This document shows positions 25,801 through 36,936 of a stretch of 64,000 nt of DNA, piece by piece. Position 1 is the first letter of the stretch, and the number at the start of each line of letters is the position of its first letter. The stretch covers positions 89,772,259 through 89,836,258 of the forward strand of contig NC_085047.1 in assembly GCF_963662255.1 (NCBI RefSeq), given 5' to 3'. A program made the position numbers and the translations under genes. The notes beneath the pieces were generated by a model. That model saw only the letters and a list, made by a program, of their open reading frames with translations, was not told the origin of the DNA and did not search any database. The stretch comes from Cinclus cinclus (taxonomy: Eukaryota > Chordata > Aves > Passeriformes > Cinclidae).

Positions 25801-26630
25801 AAAAGGCTGAATTGAGAAGCCTTTCACATGTGGGACCTTTGCTGCCATGATGAAAAATTACTTGCATCATCTCGGTGTGACTAGAGCAGTTCTGCTCCTT
25901 TTCAAACATGTCAGCAGCTCAAATCTCTCAGCTTTTTCTTGGTAGTTCTATAGATATGAATGCCAGGATCTTATTGAGGACAAGCATTCTGTATAACACT
26001 GTCCAGCCAGCATTGCTTGTGCAAAAACAAGTTATTTTCTAAGTCAAAATCATTTTTCACAGAGATGTGATCACATTAATGTCAAGAAACCCCAGCTTAT
26101 TCCTCCTGTTCCTGTGACCATTGTAAGGGTATCTACAGTCCTTAAAAAGAAGTAAAAATTTTTGCCATCAGCAACCAATTTTGAAACTTTGCACGTGAGG
26201 ATTTTCACCACTGTCCCATATGAAAATTAAACACAGGGACTGTTTGATGCATTGGCTAATGAGAATCCTGGATTTTGGAGAACAGATGAAAAATAAAATT
26301 GTGTTAATAGAATATGGAGTAGGATAAATTACTTTTAGTTTTGATGTTTCTCAGAAGTTGCTCATTCAGTGCATCAACACCTTTGAAGGAAGATGCCATC
26401 TTGGGGTATTGCATGGGTATAGTTCATGCCAAGCATGTTCATGTCATTTTCATCCTGAAATAATTTGATTGCCATTAATTCTTGTCTCCATACATTCAAT
26501 ATCTAATTAACTACATGTATTATCAGTGTTTATATCTACTATGATTTTTAGCTTTTTCATATATACTAGCTGGTGTTTTCACGATATAAAAAATTAATAT
26601 AAGGAGTCCTGAATCTTGCTCTGCCTTTCA
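22841..26630. other. Noncoding stretch, no gene seen
   Basis: No feature is firmly supported. A short plus-strand segment at 24,972-25,020 sits between a moderate acceptor (CCTGTCTCTCAAGCAG) and a good donor (CAG followed by GTAAGC), but only one frame is open for 16 codons. A GAT/GAG-rich purine stretch occurs at 25,676-25,716. Confidence 0.45.
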
Positions 26631-26631
26631 G

Positions 26632-26665
26632 GAGAAGCTCTCCTTCACAGTCAGAATGCATTAAG
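26632..26665 (+). other. Weak candidate 34-nt exon
   Basis: The acceptor CTTGCTCTGCCTTTCAG and the donor AAG followed by GTAAAC bound 34 nt. One frame is open (RSSPSQSECIK after one leading base), and frame 0 ends in TAA. The length is not a multiple of three. The donor is only fair. The peptide is not recognised. This may well be chance. Confidence 0.15.
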
Positions 26666-29600
26666 GTAAACACCAAGATATTTTGTCTGGGCAGAAGAAT
26701 GCACCTATTTGGCAGACACCAATTCTACCTAGCTCAAGCAATAGCATGATGGTGTGAATGAAATAGCCCAGGTAAGAAAAGAGGTGTGCAAGGACATGCA
26801 TGCCCCTTAATAAACATCCCTTCAATGAAATACATGCTGTGGACCAAGTCTTGCTTAAGACAAGTTTCAAGCTAAAAGGTATGTAAGCGTACTGAGAGCA
26901 TTTCAACAGCATAAAACAGATAACAGAATAATCTGTCTGCAGCTGTAAGTTTTCTTTTCTTTATGCACAGCTGCCTCTAAATAAGGAGATTGCAATGCTG
27001 ATCTTTGAATTCCTGAATAAATTAATTCCTTACTTTATCTTCAAGCCTGTCTGGTGGTAGAAGTGATTTAAGTATAACTGGCAAGCCGCTGTCATTCCAT
27101 TCCCATATAAGCCACAATTCTGTAAAGGGGTGGACTGTTCTCCTAGAAAAGATACAAAGCCAGAGGTAGCCAGATGTTTCTCCACAAGTTGCATGAGACA
27201 TTGTGAAAATTGATAATAAGGCTTGTAAAGTAAGTCTTCTTGGGACACAGTCTTTATCTCTGTAAAGATGAAAAAGAGCCTCAGCAAGGATCTTCATCAA
27301 GTTCAGGGTGCTAGGGCTGGCTAGCACCAACCTAGGATGTAGGTGAGGCTGCTGCAGCTCTGTGTACATGGGTCCGGCCTGTAGCGAGGCTGAGCATGTA
27401 TTCCTGATAGGCAAACACACAGATGTACACCAAATGCACACTGCTGGTTATATGGGTCAGCACAAAGGCCATGCTTTATGCTGTCTTGGCACTCCTGGCT
27501 CCACTAAACAAAGTAAAAATACTTCTTAAGAACAGAGGAATAGCTGGATCTCCAAGTCTGCTTGCATGTGTAAGACCAGGCTTCCACAAGATATCTTGAT
27601 GGATTCCGTCTTGGAATGTCCAACTTGAAATACATAAAAGAAGCATGATTTCTAGAGTAATCAAATGCAGATGAAATTCAGTCCTCTGAAAGCTTCATAT
27701 TCCCACAGAACAGAATCTCCCTGCTCCCCTGGAAGCACAAGTGCCGTGTTTATCCTCAGCATCTTTGTCTCACATATTCCTGGATCTGAAATAACCCTAA
27801 TTGCCATAATTTAATTAAGCTATCATTTTGAAATGAGTGTTGTATTGAGTTGTCTGAGTGTTGTATTGAGACTGCATGGAAAATATGAGCGCAGATAATT
27901 GTGTTAGCTAGGAATAATCAAACAGCTTGCAGCATAAGAATAGGCTGATGTTAAGTGTTATCCAAGCTGACAAATCCTGAGGCTATGGCATTACGTTGTT
28001 CCTGTTGTGGTCTGCTGAAGATCTGAGGCTGTAAATGTGTTTTTAAAAATGGGCATCCAAAGGTGTGTTCCAGATGATTTGTTGCTCCTTACTGAGGTTG
28101 TGTGTATTCCTTCAGTAACCACTATCGATACCAGCCCAGCCAGTGCTTGATACTGCATGAGCAAAGCCATTTGTAGGAGGGAAAGCAAAAGACCTGGACT
28201 TACTGTTGGCAACATCTAGATTATGGAGATGCTTAGAGACTAACCACAGCTAGGGAGGCTTTGGTCCCTTTAATTTATACTCAGATGGCTTTTATCTTTA
28301 ATTGCATTATCTTTATTTTCACCTCACTCAAATTGAAGAGCTATCCTGTGAGAAAGAGGAGAGCTGTAAGGGAGATCATGGCAGTGGCACAACACTCTCC
28401 ACTTCTGAGAAAGGTTTATCAATCTGCTGTTTCCCAGGTGGTGAGCTACACTGTGAGGTTTTCGCTGAGCTTTCCACTGTACTTTAGCAGCCCAGAATTC
28501 TCTGACAGGGCTGTAGCAATAACCTTCTGCTCCATCCTCCAGGCCACTTCAGCCCTACCAAGTGGTCTCCTCACCCTCAGCCCCTCCTGGCATCTCCTGC
28601 CCAGGCAGGAGGGTGACAGGGCAGATCTGATATTTGAAGTGGCACAGCTGGAGGTGGCTGTCAGCAGGGAGCAAGCAGCACCACTATATTTTCTTATCCC
28701 CTAAAAACATACTTTGAATAAAAACCATAATCCCTGTTGATTATATTGACATACATTAAAAAGAGCCTCTAGCAAGAGATTGGGAAGTCATCTTCCAAGG
28801 CAGCTAATTAGTAGAAAGGCCATTAAAAGGCATTTTATCTTAAAAGTAGCAAGGTGTGAAAACTCTTTTTTGTTTTTAAGACTGATCAGTTGTGTGTTGT
28901 CAGTTTTAAGGCAAGATCATAAAGCAGGCTGCTAAATGCAATCATTAAAAAATAAAAATCTTGATTTTCCAACTGTTCTGAGAATGTTATTTTTATGGTG
29001 TGTGTTAAATGCATCTGTGTGCTTCTAAACCAAAAGATGTGAAAGGAAACAAATGTGAGACTTGTTTCACATCAGCAGCTTGGCTCACAGGGCTTTCACA
29101 GTAGGAGGCTGCTCTTTGGGCTTTCTCAAAAATGGAAAAGCAAAGCTCAGTTCAGCTTGAACACAACCCAGATTATAAAGACTGACTTTGGACCGGGCCC
29201 AGACTAAAACAAATCACAGCTCTCATTAGCCCAAATCAAACTTCTGCCTTTCCTGCAATTTGCTCACCACCTCCTGGGACACTCACAAGGGCTGCCCTGG
29301 GTTTGCAAACTCCCCTGTGAGTCTGTGGGCTCAGGGGTCACCCCATTACCCCGTGCTACAGCACCAGCTGCTGGGCACCTTCAGCCCCTCATGGCAGCAT
29401 CTGCCCAGTGTGCCTCTGGGGAGGGGACATCTGAGACAGCTCTGCCACCTCATCCTGCCCCAGAGCTTCCTGCTTTTCCTGGCCTTTCAGGAGTTTGGGT
29501 CACGGACCATATTTCTCTGCAGGAGCTCCTGCTGCTCCATTTCAGCTGCCTGACAGCTCTGAGGACTGTCCTCCTTACCAATCAAAACAGGAAGGGAAAT

Positions 29601-31020
29601 GTAACATTATAAATAATCCAGGCATTAGACCATGTGTTGCCATGGGGAATCAAAACCCAAACAAACAACAAGTACAACAAAACCCTCAAAACTCCCTAAA
29701 TGCCACAGTATCCTTATTATCTCTGTTGAACTATTTTCCTGCATCTCTCCAGGAGAAAGAGTCAGTTTATCTTTTTACCCTTTCAGACTGTTGGGTAGCT
29801 TTTGGACATGATCCAAACTCCCCTGAAGTCAGTGAAAAGTTTCCAAGGCCTCTGAATTAAACCCCAAAAGCAAGGTGGTAAAAAATGTATGTATCCGACC
29901 TATCCTACTCCGGGCAAAAATACACACATTCTACAGGTGCCAAACATCAGAGCTCAGTAAATAGTTCTTTGCCTTTCCCTGTTTCTTCAGAGCATGAGCA
30001 AATGTCTCTGATACAGTAGATGAACTTCTTCTCAGAAAGGAGGACAGGTCTGGCTCCCTTCTAGCAGTGAAATTAGCTGTGGAGCTGCACATCACAGGAG
30101 TGGTCCTTCTCCTGGTCCTTCACTGCACAATTTCACACAAAGCCGTGTTGTAGTCACCATGTGAGACGTTTTACCTATTAACACTGTAGGTCTCTGAATA
30201 ATAACCCTCTGCTTCTGGTCAGGCTGAAGAACTGTGCATGATCTCTGAATAATCACCAAACTGTCCATATGGCCCAGGCCATCTATGTTTTAAACAGTCA
30301 ACATTTAAGTTACCTTCTCCAATCAGCAAACAACCCTAGATAGCACAATTTCAGTGGCAGCCCAAGAGATGAGATGTTGACTGATGCCACAAACAGATAA
30401 ACTTCTGCAGACCTGAGTGCCTACTGCTCTGACCCCTTGCACCAAGTTTTTTAAAGAGGACAGATAAGGATCTGGCCATAAAAATAGTTCCACGGGCAGA
30501 AAGACAGAGCAGTAGAGGATAAAGTGATGGGAAACATTTTAAACCATCTAATTCATTCAAATTGCTGTGTTAGATCAACTCTGCTTGCAAAGAGCTGAGG
30601 TGAAGGCAAAAAGCTTACCTGTGGCTTAATAAATTCTGTTCAGTATAGTTTGTGCCAGGCACAAAGACAAGGTTTGCCAAAGCCTTTTGTGAGTATCTGT
30701 CATAAAGGCATTGAATTTTGTAGCAAAAAAATACACACTCCCCTCTTCACTTAGCACCATCTTCTAGTGAAAATGAACATCACAGAGATGTAAGGATAAC
30801 CCCCTATCAAGCCACTACTTGCTATATCAGCTTGAGTTTTCCAGAAGCAATGCCTCAGGCAAGTTTCAAAATTTAACTTGCTGCTACTCTTCACATTTCT
30901 CCAAAGCTTTTTTTTTTCCCCCTTTTTTTTTTTTCTAAGCTGTTACAACTCCCTGAGAAATTCAGGCTCTGTGTGATATCCTCCAGCTTTCCTCCTCCTG
31001 ACCATGGGACTCATTGAACA
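26666..31020. other. Noncoding stretch, no gene seen
   Basis: Frames of 139 codons (minus, 27,022-27,441) and 147 codons (plus, 28,261-28,704) are the longest, and neither shows a recognisable domain. A short tandem duplication lies at 27,835-27,870 and a T/C-rich tract at 30,908-30,935. Nothing else was found. Confidence 0.45.
27835..27870. repeat. Short direct repeat, 21-bp period
   Basis: GAGTGTTGTATTGAG occurs twice, 21 bp apart. It looks like a small local duplication. Confidence 0.7.
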
Positions 31021-31021
31021 C

Positions 31022-31140
31022 CATAGAGTCACAGAAAAACAAAGCTGGAGCTTCTGCCCCTGGGCAAGACCAGCTGCAGACATACAATTTTTGACAGATA
31101 TCCTGACAAAATGTTATCTTGTTCTTATTCAACAGCCTTT
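31022..31140 (-). mobile_element. Probable old CR1 LINE 3' fragment
   Basis: The plus strand reads CATAGAGTCACAGAAAAACAAAGCTGGAG, then GACAGATATCCTGACAAAATG, then TTGTTCTTATTCAAC. This resembles the antisense of older CR1 3' ends (a CATAGAATCATAG...GGACTGGAAGGG start followed by a CCCTGACAGGTGTTTGTCTAACCTGTTCTTAAA-like block). Divergence is high, so the call is tentative. Confidence 0.42.
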
Positions 31141-33940
31141 CTGAACTGTGCCAGGCTTTTTTGCTAACACCTGACTCAGATCTTTAGCTCGATCCATAAA
31201 TAAAACTTCATAAGTCCTTCTGCAGTCAGTGGAGGCCTCCAGAAGGTGAGCGAGAGGTGGCTCAAGCAGGGGCACATGTGCTGTGTACAGGTTAGGTTAG
31301 ACAACATGAACACCCTGCTGTGTGCATTTCCATAATGTGCCAGGATGATTTAGAATAAAACTCCTGCAAGGTTTTCCTCTCAACCCTTGTGTTGTGGTAA
31401 AGGCCAAAGGGGTGAAGAACACCTGGCCAGCTTTGCTGTAGGTTCTCAGGAAGAACAACCACTGGTGGCAACACAGGTGGAGATATGCAACGATAAGAAA
31501 AGAAGAGATTTTTATGAAAGCTGGCAGCTACTGTCAACATTTTTCTTCTTGGTACCAGTTATTTTGAAAGTTTCGCATGCACACACGCACACACACCACA
31601 AGACATTGAGAGTGGTTTAGGGCTCATTCTCAATCAGCTTACACCTTCACTTCCCTGCTGTGGGCATCCCATACTACATTGATTAATTATTGCTGTCATA
31701 CTTGTTATGATTATTGTTGGTACTATAAAAACTGCTAACAACAGTAATAAATATAGTACTTGGTTTAGATTGGATTCTATGAACATCTCCCTTTTTAGTG
31801 GAGCAGGGACCCTGGTGAAACTTCTTCCTTCCTACAAAATATTATTCTGAACCCTTTTTTTCCATCATGCTCACAACAGACACTTTCCAAATACTCTAGT
31901 TCACCAGTCACTCCTTGGAAATGTCAGTTATGTCTTTTGTGATGAGCTCCTCTTTTTAACAATAGATTGCTATTTCAAGAGAATACTTGGTGAATGAGGG
32001 TTCTGTCAGAGGGCTCTGTCATCTTTGGGGGAAAAAAGGGTATTTTTGAGCAATGCTGGTGGGTGGAGGGCTGTACATCAGGCATGTAAAAAGCATACCT
32101 TGTGGTTTTAGTGCTGCATGAATTGTAATCACTGAAGGTAGTGAGGTGCATTCCAGTCACTGTGACAAAGATAAAGATTTGCTTTCCTAATTATTTATGG
32201 AAGCCTGGTGTTCAACTATGCAATGCTGTAATGGATAGATTTCCTTTCAGAAATGCACTGCAACGTTACTTGCCCCTCAAAACATCCACTCAGTCATTTT
32301 TGCACAGATGAATGGTGGCATGACAGAAGTGCTATTTGTTGTACAGGTGTGACTGGAGTGTAGGGCACATGGGAGCGGCTCCCGGTGCTCCCCAGGCACA
32401 TCATGTTATACCTCAGAGATTCCATGAAGCAGGAACATCTGCTGCTGCCCGAAAATGAGTGTCTCAACCATCCTGGGTGAAACTCTAGAGGTACAAGTCC
32501 TCTTCCTCCTGCTCTTCCTTTAGGCTTTTCTCTCTTCCTTTTTTCTTCTCTCTGGATTACAGTCTGGTCAGTTTTAAAGTGACATCTGCCACACATTTTT
32601 AGCTAAATATTATCAGATGTCTTAGATAAATACTGCCTTGTCCTGGTGTTGGCTGCTCATTCTTACCCACAAACTACCTCGCCTGCTAGGCTGGAATGTT
32701 TTTTTTCCAAAAATTTGTCTGTTTTTTGGCTGAGTGAATCATGTCAGGCACCGTGTACTGTCCATGGAGCCCAAAGCACCATTAAGTTTACCTGAAAGTG
32801 TGAGGACATCCTCACTTTTTAAACATTTTCACTATTTTAGACAGTGAGCACTGCTAAAGAGAAACAAGACAAAACCTCCCAGATATTAACTATAAAGACT
32901 ACTTCAGGAAAAGAATTGCTCTGAGTCAACCTTCAGGTGGAAATCATTCCTGGTGGAACTGGATTCAGAGAGGGAAAAGGGCAAGAGAGCCTGTGATCCG
33001 CAGATAACTTTTTACAGTTTCCCCCTTTTGCCACTCAAGTGTTTTTCACCCATCTGTAGCAGCACAGCACTAGAGAAACTAGGACTCTGCCTGCTAATCC
33101 ATGCACATGCTGGTCTGAGCTGACATGGGCTTGCAGCAGAAGGTTTTAAAGGAGATCTGCTTAAAGCCTGCTAGTGGCTGGCAGGTCATTTGCATGTCAG
33201 GGAACACTCCCGATGGAAACAAGCAAGCATAAACACCTACCCTTTACAAGCCTGCTTTCATGCTTAAAGAAACCTGATGCTCAGCCATGTGGAGAAAACA
33301 TTTCTTTCCTCTCCACAGCATAAAGTTTACTGAAATGGAAAGCAGCTCTTACAGCTGAGTGCTCCAACTGGAATTATTAAGTATTTTTAATAACTAGAAA
33401 AATGATGCATGCACTTTATCTGTTATCATGTTAATACTCCATATTAAATACACTAAACCATTTTTTGCAATATTAGCAACTTAGACACATATGATAAGGA
33501 TTTTAATGAAAATGTTTAGGTCTGAAACAGGATTTAAATAATATTTCCTATCACTTTAGTGCCTTTGTATAAAGGTAAATGTGATCCTCTGTGTTTAAAT
33601 GGTTTAAAGCATCCCGCTTAAACTGCATTACACAAGAACTTCCATGTTGCCATTAATAGCTCACGCTTAATTTGAAGTACAGAGGAAAAATAATAACCAA
33701 AATCTGAATTTCCAAGCATTTTCTAGTTTAAAGAAATCTCAATCTCACTTATATTAAAAAATGTGATTTGTTTGCTAAGTTAGGAGAATCTTAAAAAAAA
33801 AAAAGACACTGAAAGCAGAAGTTATAAAGCATACAGTTTACCAGGGCTGCCTCGAGGAGACTCTCTACGATAATACATGCTTGCCTGGGCTCATCCTTTA
33901 AAACTGAGTTAATAGGGATTTAATAGGAAAACAATGCCAC
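31141..33940. other. Noncoding stretch, possible conserved AT-rich element
   Basis: No gene is seen. A short CA-rich tract lies at 31,578-31,597. The part from about 33,361 to 33,760 is rich in TTAAT, ATTA and ATATTAAA words and in GATA cores (for example CTTTATCTGTTATCATGTTA), as often seen in vertebrate conserved noncoding elements. Conservation cannot be judged from one sequence. Confidence 0.35.
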
Positions 33941-33948
33941 ACACTTAC

Positions 33949-34038
33949 CAGACTGTCAGCCATGGCTCTCTGCAAGGATGCCCTCCTTCTGCGTCCTCGT
34001 CCCTGCTGTCCCTGCTGTCCCTGCTGTCCCTGCTGTCC
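33949..34038 (-). other. Candidate coding exon with in-frame GQQ repeat
   Basis: On the minus strand a 3' splice site (CCACCACTGTCTGCAG) precedes 90 nt ending in a strong donor (CTG followed by GTAAGTG, GT at 33,948-33,947). Frame 0 is open throughout, giving 30 codons: four GQQ units, then a basic run GRGRRRRASLQR, then AMADSL. The exon would be phase 0 at both ends. The RRRRAS run resembles a basophilic-kinase site. The ATG within it has a favourable context (GCCATGG), so a promoter-proximal start giving MADSL is an alternative reading. The frame remains open upstream for about 37 more codons, so the true 5' limit is uncertain. The product is not recognised. Confidence 0.33.
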
Positions 34039-34042
34039 CTGC
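34000..34042. repeat. 9-bp minisatellite, about 4.8 units
   Basis: TCCCTGCTG is repeated head to tail with no mismatch on the plus strand. Read on the minus strand in the frame of the exon candidate it encodes GQQ units, so copy-number change would not shift the frame. Confidence 0.9.
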
Positions 34043-35546
34043 AGACAGTGGTGGCCTCTTTCCCCACATAAGGCTCGCCCAGCACCAAAGTCGTACCAAG
34101 TGGGTGGGAGGAAATGTTTTCTGTTTGCAGGACAAGGAGGCCACTATATTTTTAGTACCTGGATCCTTGCCTATCTCACTGCCCCTCCAGGATCAGCTCC
34201 CTACCTTGGTTTTTGAACCCGTGATCCGACAGTCCCAGGAAGAGACAAAAACCTGTTCCAAGCACTGAGAACTGCACATGCTCGTGGCATGTTTCATCCA
34301 ATGGGCATTCACACATATTTAAATCTTTTTCTGGCCTGGGGTCTTAGGCACGTTGTTAGACTTTAGGAATCAGTTCCAGGGAAATCAGTTTCATAATTTG
34401 GAAGCCACTGCCCAGCAAAACTCAGGCATTTGTTATCCTTGAGCTATGACACTCAGCCCAAGGACTCTCAAGTAAGAGTTTAGGGTGGTCTGAAACATGA
34501 ATCTCGGAGGCAGCCACTGAGTTGTTCACATTTGGTCACAGCTCTTTTCCTTTCAGACAGAGGAAGGCAGGTCTCCATAATGAAGTTATGCTCCCAGCAG
34601 GAGTTCTTCAGCCTAGCACCTCCTCACCTGTGGGCATGATTTAACAACCCTCAGGCCACTGCTGGAGATGTACATGTTTTACTGGGGGTTCTTGTCACCC
34701 TTCAGTACATTTTTTTTTTTAAATAAATTAAAACACTTCCATCTATATGCTTCAATTATTTTAAAATATGATTTTACATTATCTGAATGGTCAGTTAATA
34801 CTGTACAAGATTTCATATTCTGGAAAAAAGTGCATTTTTCACCAGCCATCCACCATCAGCACTGCAATGACTCCCCAGAGATGTGAGACTGTTTTATAAG
34901 CATGAATAAGGTGATAAGTCTGGCTCTTGCAGCAGGAGCCACCTGCATCCCTCTCTTGTGTAACCCTGTCAAGGCATGGCAGTGTGCCAGCAGGGAACAA
35001 GAATTGTGGCTGGGGCCATCCCTGCCTGGTCTGCTGGTGGTCAAGTCTGCTCTAACAATTCCTTCTCCTGTATGATAAATAACCCTCTCTTTGCAGTTCT
35101 CCTCTACTGGAGAAGATGATTCTTGTTCTACCACCTTAAGTCTTATATTAAGTGATGGTACAGGAGAGCAGAAAACCTAAACTGTGTGAGTTGAGTGTGG
35201 GTTGCAATGGCCAGATCTGTGATGGAGGAGTGCCTGCTTTGGAAATAGAAGCCAAGCATGTTTAGTAGCCTATAAATAAACAACTTGGGGCCCAGGCCTT
35301 CAGACACTTGTATGTGTCACATAAATGCCTGTTACAGCTCTTCAGCACATGAGAACTGAAGTTAATTAGCTACAGGCACATGATGGGAAGCCAGAGTGTA
35401 GAAGACCTGAGATGCATAGCAGATCACATATGACATTTGTAAATTAAGATAGTGCAACTTCACCCACGCAGACAAATGAAAGAACTAGCAGGAGGTTATT
35501 TGTGTCCCATGTCCAACCTGTTGTGCTATATCTGTCTTATTTTGGG
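34043..35546. other. Noncoding stretch, no gene seen
   Basis: Nothing is supported beyond short chance frames. The frame of the exon candidate to the left stays open to a stop near 34,152. Confidence 0.5.
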
Positions 35547-35760
35547 ACCACAGATCATCAAGGCTGGAAGGGATCGCCAAGATCAGTAGTCTAACTATCA
35601 ACCTAACATCACTACAATCACCCCTAAACCACATTGCTAAGTACTACACCTCCTATTTGGTGTATCTTGATTTCAGAAAGAAAGGAATTTGCTTTGAGGA
35701 ATTTTTCCTGAAGCAATTAATTTGCCTTTTTCCAGTCTCCTAAAGCCATTCCTCTGCTCA
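35547..35760 (-). mobile_element. CR1 LINE 3' fragment
   Basis: The plus strand carries the antisense CR1 3' pattern in order: CACAGATCATCAAGGCTGGA, AGGGATCGCCAAGATCAGTA, CTATCAACCTAACATCACTA, then CCCCTAAACCACATTGCTAAGTACTACACCTCC. Further on, GAGGAATTTTTCCTGAAG resembles the family's GAAGAAATTTTTCCTAATATC block. The first 110 bp are clear and the rest is weaker. Confidence 0.82.
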
Positions 35761-36665
35761 CTGACAGATTCATTTCCCTTCACAAAGCTGCATCCATAGG
35801 TGGCAAATCTATCTGAACTTTTCAGTGTGGTGCATGTTTCCATGGATAACTCTCCCCACGGCTACACCACTGTCAGCAAAACACACTCCATCTCTCCTCC
35901 TGCACAAGCCCCCAGATGCCCACCTCTGCTACCACAGCAAAGGACAGAGTTGGCTCAGCTGAGTGAGTACAGCTCTGCCTGGTCTGTACTGAGACAACTG
36001 AGCCACCTCAAAATACTCTTTAAAAAATAGTAATATAACACAGCTTGTTCCCCTGCTTGGTTCTGCACGTGCTTACCCTCCAAAAATGTAGCAGCACAAG
36101 TAAACTGGGAACATGGCATTGGAAACTACTGGTGAAAGTGGAAAGTTTGGCAGAGGATCTTCTAGTTGGAGTCACCATGGAAAGAAAATCTGTGGCATCA
36201 CAGAAAGCTTCCTGCACTAGTGGAAGCTGTCATGGTCAGAAGGTTTCAGGCTGTCTTTGTGTTTCCAACCATCTGCTTCCAAGAAATCAGGAGAAAAAAA
36301 CAATACAGGAGTTAACAGAGGTGGCCAGAGAACATGGTGCATATCTGTGGGTTTTCCCCTTTCTGTGTCTAACACCACACAGAGCCCACAACTTACACTA
36401 TAGAGCAGCATTATTTGGTGTGGGAAGGTGAACAAGTCACCCAAATAAGCAGGACAGCTGAACAGAAGCCTTCTGCCACATTTGGGGTGTAAGACGATCT
36501 GTACTTCAAGTTTTTTCTCTTGACAAGAGGGCATGAAATCTGCCTGAGCGGCTCAAGTAACATGAAGAGTTCAGTCTCATGATTAAGGGAAATAAAGTAT
36601 TGGGACCAGTTTGTGCATGAGGAGCAGTACTATTTTGAGCACAGTTTTGGAGAGTGCTTGTTCAG
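35761..36665. other. Noncoding stretch, no gene seen
   Basis: A 128-codon plus-strand frame at 36,045-36,431 and overlapping minus-strand frames show no recognisable domain or splice context. Confidence 0.45.
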
Positions 36666-36936
36666 TGCCATGGTTTAGGAATGGTACTCCCCAAATCAGT
36701 ACCCCCACCAGGACTCTCTCAAACAACTGCTTTCTCTTGATTCCACTTCCCTTCCCACTGAGGTGGGATGGCATTGAGAATTGGAGGCACAAAAGTTGAA
36801 GATAACAGCTTGAGGTAAGAACAATTTACTGGAAACAGCAATGAGATAAGAAAATAAACAGAAAGAGCAAAATACTAACAAAATTATATGGAGACAACAG
36901 TTTATGTGCAAAAATGCTCATCACGGAGACTGTGAC
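36666..36936 (-). mobile_element. Truncated LTR of the same family as the solo LTR at 43.1 kb
   Basis: The plus strand starts TGCCATGGTTTAGGAATGGT, then ACTCCCCAAATCAGTACC. It continues with GGAGGCACAAAAGTTGAAGA, AAGAACAATTTACTGGAAAC and AGCAATGAGATAAG. This parallels, block by block, the reverse complement of the 3' half of the LTR at 43,131-43,646 (TGTAATGGTTTAGGAGTGGT, ACTCCCC, GAAGGCACAAAAAATAAAGA, AAGAACAATTTACTGTAAAC, AGCAATGACA). The match fades after about 36,930, so the 5' half of the LTR is missing. No internal retroviral coding sequence is seen beside it. Confidence 0.8.

Noticed and set aside
27022..27441. 139-codon open frame, minus strand, ending near a GTAAGG
   Set aside because: No domain was recognised, and the donor-like site has only a short stretch behind a moderate acceptor. 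Not convincing as an exon.
28261..28704. 147-codon open frame, plus strand
   Set aside because: No recognisable domain, composition typical of background DNA, no splice support.
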